A stretch of 8,229 bases of DNA from Verrucomicrobiia bacterium (lineage in GTDB: Bacteria; Verrucomicrobiota; Verrucomicrobiia; Opitutales; Opitutaceae): positions 1 to 8,229 of the forward strand of contig JAUHWE010000169.1 in the NCBI GenBank assembly GCA_030424825.1. The letters run 5' to 3'. The notes beneath the pieces are model-generated. The model did not search any database. It saw only the letters and a list, made by a program, of their open reading frames with translations, and was not told the DNA's origin. This document shows positions 6,993 to 8,229 of this stretch, piece by piece. How positions within the stretch are numbered: position 1 is the stretch's first letter; each line of letters opens with the position of its first letter. A program made the position numbers and the translations under genes.

Positions 6993-7009
6993 GTTTCGAT
7001 TTCCGAAAC
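6993..7009. terminator. Small hairpin between convergent genes, possible bidirectional terminator
   Basis: GTTTCG (6993-6998) and CGAAAC (7004-7009) form a perfect 6-bp stem with a 5-nt loop ATTTC. It lies between the pseudouridine synthase stop (6954) and the acyltransferase stop (7010-7012), which it directly adjoins. A symmetrical hairpin could serve both genes, but neither side has a T-run, so the assignment rests mainly on position. Confidence 0.25.
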
Positions 7010-8038
7010 CTATCCAGCTGTGGGAGTGACTTTCTCTGGAATAGAGCCTTTAATGATGGGCCTCTTGGGTCGCCATTTAAGCAGGCCTGTCTCGATATAG
7101 GAATAGACGAGCAGGCCGACCAGAATCGAAAGGCAGGCAGTTGTCAGAACAAAAACAATTGCGGCAAAAATTCCGTCCCCAAGGTACGTAGGGAGTAGGG
7201 CGCGACAAACCCCCATTACAAAAAGGTGCGACAAGTAAAGGGAGTATGATGAGTCACCTAGCTTGCTCGCCCAGCGTGCCAAGGGTAGCTTCAAGTTTAA
7301 GAAGCCCACGAAAAACAGCAATGCGGGTAGACCGTTAGATAGGCCGCGGGGGAGTCCGATTAGGGTGACGTAGGATATAGCCGATCCGAGCAAAAATAGA
7401 AATGATGCAGTCTTATTGAGTCGAATGCCTGATCGGTAGAGCGTGCCAATGAACATGCCGGCTACGAATTCGAAAACAATCGAGTTCCCCAAAAAAGTGA
7501 GAATGGCAAAATTTTGAGATTTCCAAAATACGGATACGCAGAAAAGAGCCAATATAATCCCAAATACCGTTACCAGACGATAGAGTTTCGGGACACAAAG
7601 CGAAAGTGCAAAAACCGAATAGAAATACATTTCGTAGTTCAGTGTCCACCCCGGGTGAAGCAAGGGTCCTACCTTATTGATTTGCCCAGGGCTGTAGTGG
7701 GGGATGAAAAGAAGGCTCTTTATTAGGTGCCCGATACTGAAGACCGCAGTTTTGAACAACTCTGGAAAAAGGAATACAAGGGACGCCATTAGTAGTGTGG
7801 CGGACCAGTAGAGCGGGGCAATCCTTTGAATGCGCTTTGAAATGAATGAGAAAGGCGTATCTAAATCGCTCGCAATCCACACCATGATGAAGCCAGAAAT
7901 TACAAAAAACAGATCTACCCCGATATTGCCAAAATCCGGAAAATAAGCCGCATAGTCTCCGACTTGATGCCTTGCGTGAACATAGACGATCAAGAGAGCA
8001 GCGAGTGCTCGCAGGTACTGGACATTGTGTAGCTTCAT
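7010..8038 (-). CDS. Membrane acyltransferase, acyltransferase-3 (OafA/ExoZ-like) family
   Basis: A 342-residue polytopic inner-membrane protein that would transfer an acyl group, usually acetyl, to a sugar of a surface polysaccharide or glycolipid. Numbering is from ATG 8038. The family signature is complete: YLRALAAL (8-15, R10), VYVHARH (18-24, H21 as likely catalytic histidine), FFVISGF (44-50), KRIQRIAPLYW (68-78) and GWTLNYEMYFY (130-140), the ExoZ-type motif. About ten hydrophobic segments follow one another, with a basic tail (KWRPKRP). An ATG at 8083 would add 15 polar residues; I prefer 8038 because MKLHNVQYLRALAAL fits family starts. Neither start has a good ribosome binding site. 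Parts of the gene are visibly more AT-rich than the other genes, as is common in surface-polymer genes that move between strains. Confidence 0.9.
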   Translation of the reverse strand: MKLHNVQYLRALAALLIVYVHARHQVGDYAAYFPDFGNIGVDLFFVISGFIMVWIASDLDTPFSFISKRIQRIAPLYWSATLLMASLVFLFPELFKTAVFSIGHLIKSLLFIPHYSPGQINKVGPLLHPGWTLNYEMYFYSVFALSLCVPKLYRLVTVFGIILALFCVSVFWKSQNFAILTFLGNSIVFEFVAGMFIGTLYRSGIRLNKTASFLFLLGSAISYVTLIGLPRGLSNGLPALLFFVGFLNLKLPLARWASKLGDSSYSLYLSHLFVMGVCRALLPTYLGDGIFAAIVFVLTTACLSILVGLLVYSYIETGLLKWRPKRPIIKGSIPEKVTPTAG

Positions 8039-8229
8039 CCTGGTGGAAGACTCTATTGAGCCCGTTTCGTGGGAGATTAGCATAGGGCGTGCCGGAAATG
8101 GGCTGTACTTAGGGGAAAAAAGTAGCCATCGCTGAAGCCGTTCTTGAACAATGATTTAGGGGGAGCTTTGAGTTTGGGAATTGTTTCCTGCCTTTTGATG
8201 AAAAGTGCCAACTCTGCCAGATTTTCTTA

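Noticed and set aside
8084..8229. Minus-strand frame of 49 codons (including ENLAELALFIKRQ and ending in HALC) upstream of the acyltransferase
   Set aside because: It reads like a plausible protein but is bounded by a TAA at the window edge, has only a TTG as possible start and matches no family I know. A gene entering from the right edge in another frame is possible but cannot be supported.
1..8229. CRISPR arrays, tRNA or rRNA genes, insertion sequences, defence or toxin-antitoxin genes
   Set aside because: I looked for spaced direct repeats, tRNA-like cloverleaf ends, transposase motifs and small paired genes and saw none.

Overview
The window looks like chromosomal DNA of a member of the Verrucomicrobiota, or at least of the PVC group. 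The main reason is the 885-residue exported protein at 452-3109, which joins a DUF6797-type domain, a sorbosone-dehydrogenase-like propeller and a C-terminal cytochrome c; this architecture is typical of those bacteria. Moderate GC (about half by eye), almost no Shine-Dalgarno sequences and several exported proteins of unknown role fit that view. The assignment is an inference from gene content; no marker gene is present.

Layout, left to right: the distal part of a YCII-like gene (+) with a probable frameshift at the window edge; a long two-arm palindrome (331-399) that looks like a pair of inverted REP elements between convergent genes; then three minus-strand genes. In transcription order these are a beta-hydroxyacid dehydrogenase (5061 to 4162), a Sel1-repeat exported protein broken by a frame change (3980 to 3185), and the large cytochrome c protein (3109 to 452). 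A divergent intergenic gap of about 95 bp separates the dehydrogenase from two plus-strand genes, an exported SGNH-hydrolase-like protein (5157-6038) and an RluA-type pseudouridine synthase (6073-6954). A convergent 55-bp gap with a small hairpin leads to a minus-strand membrane acyltransferase (7010-8038). The last 146-190 bp hold no gene I can support.

I do not see one multi-gene system uniting the window. The genes look like ordinary chromosomal neighbours: an exported respiratory-type cytochrome protein, a possible small-aldehyde reductase, an exported esterase-like protein, an RNA modification enzyme and a surface-polymer acyltransferase. The points most worth a second look are the REP-pair palindrome, whose arms begin with GTAG as RAYT-associated REPs do; the Sel1 gene, where removing 19 nt restores a perfect 36-residue register; and the dehydrogenase, whose substrate loop reads GRT, as in sulfolactaldehyde reductase YihU, in place of the usual SGG.
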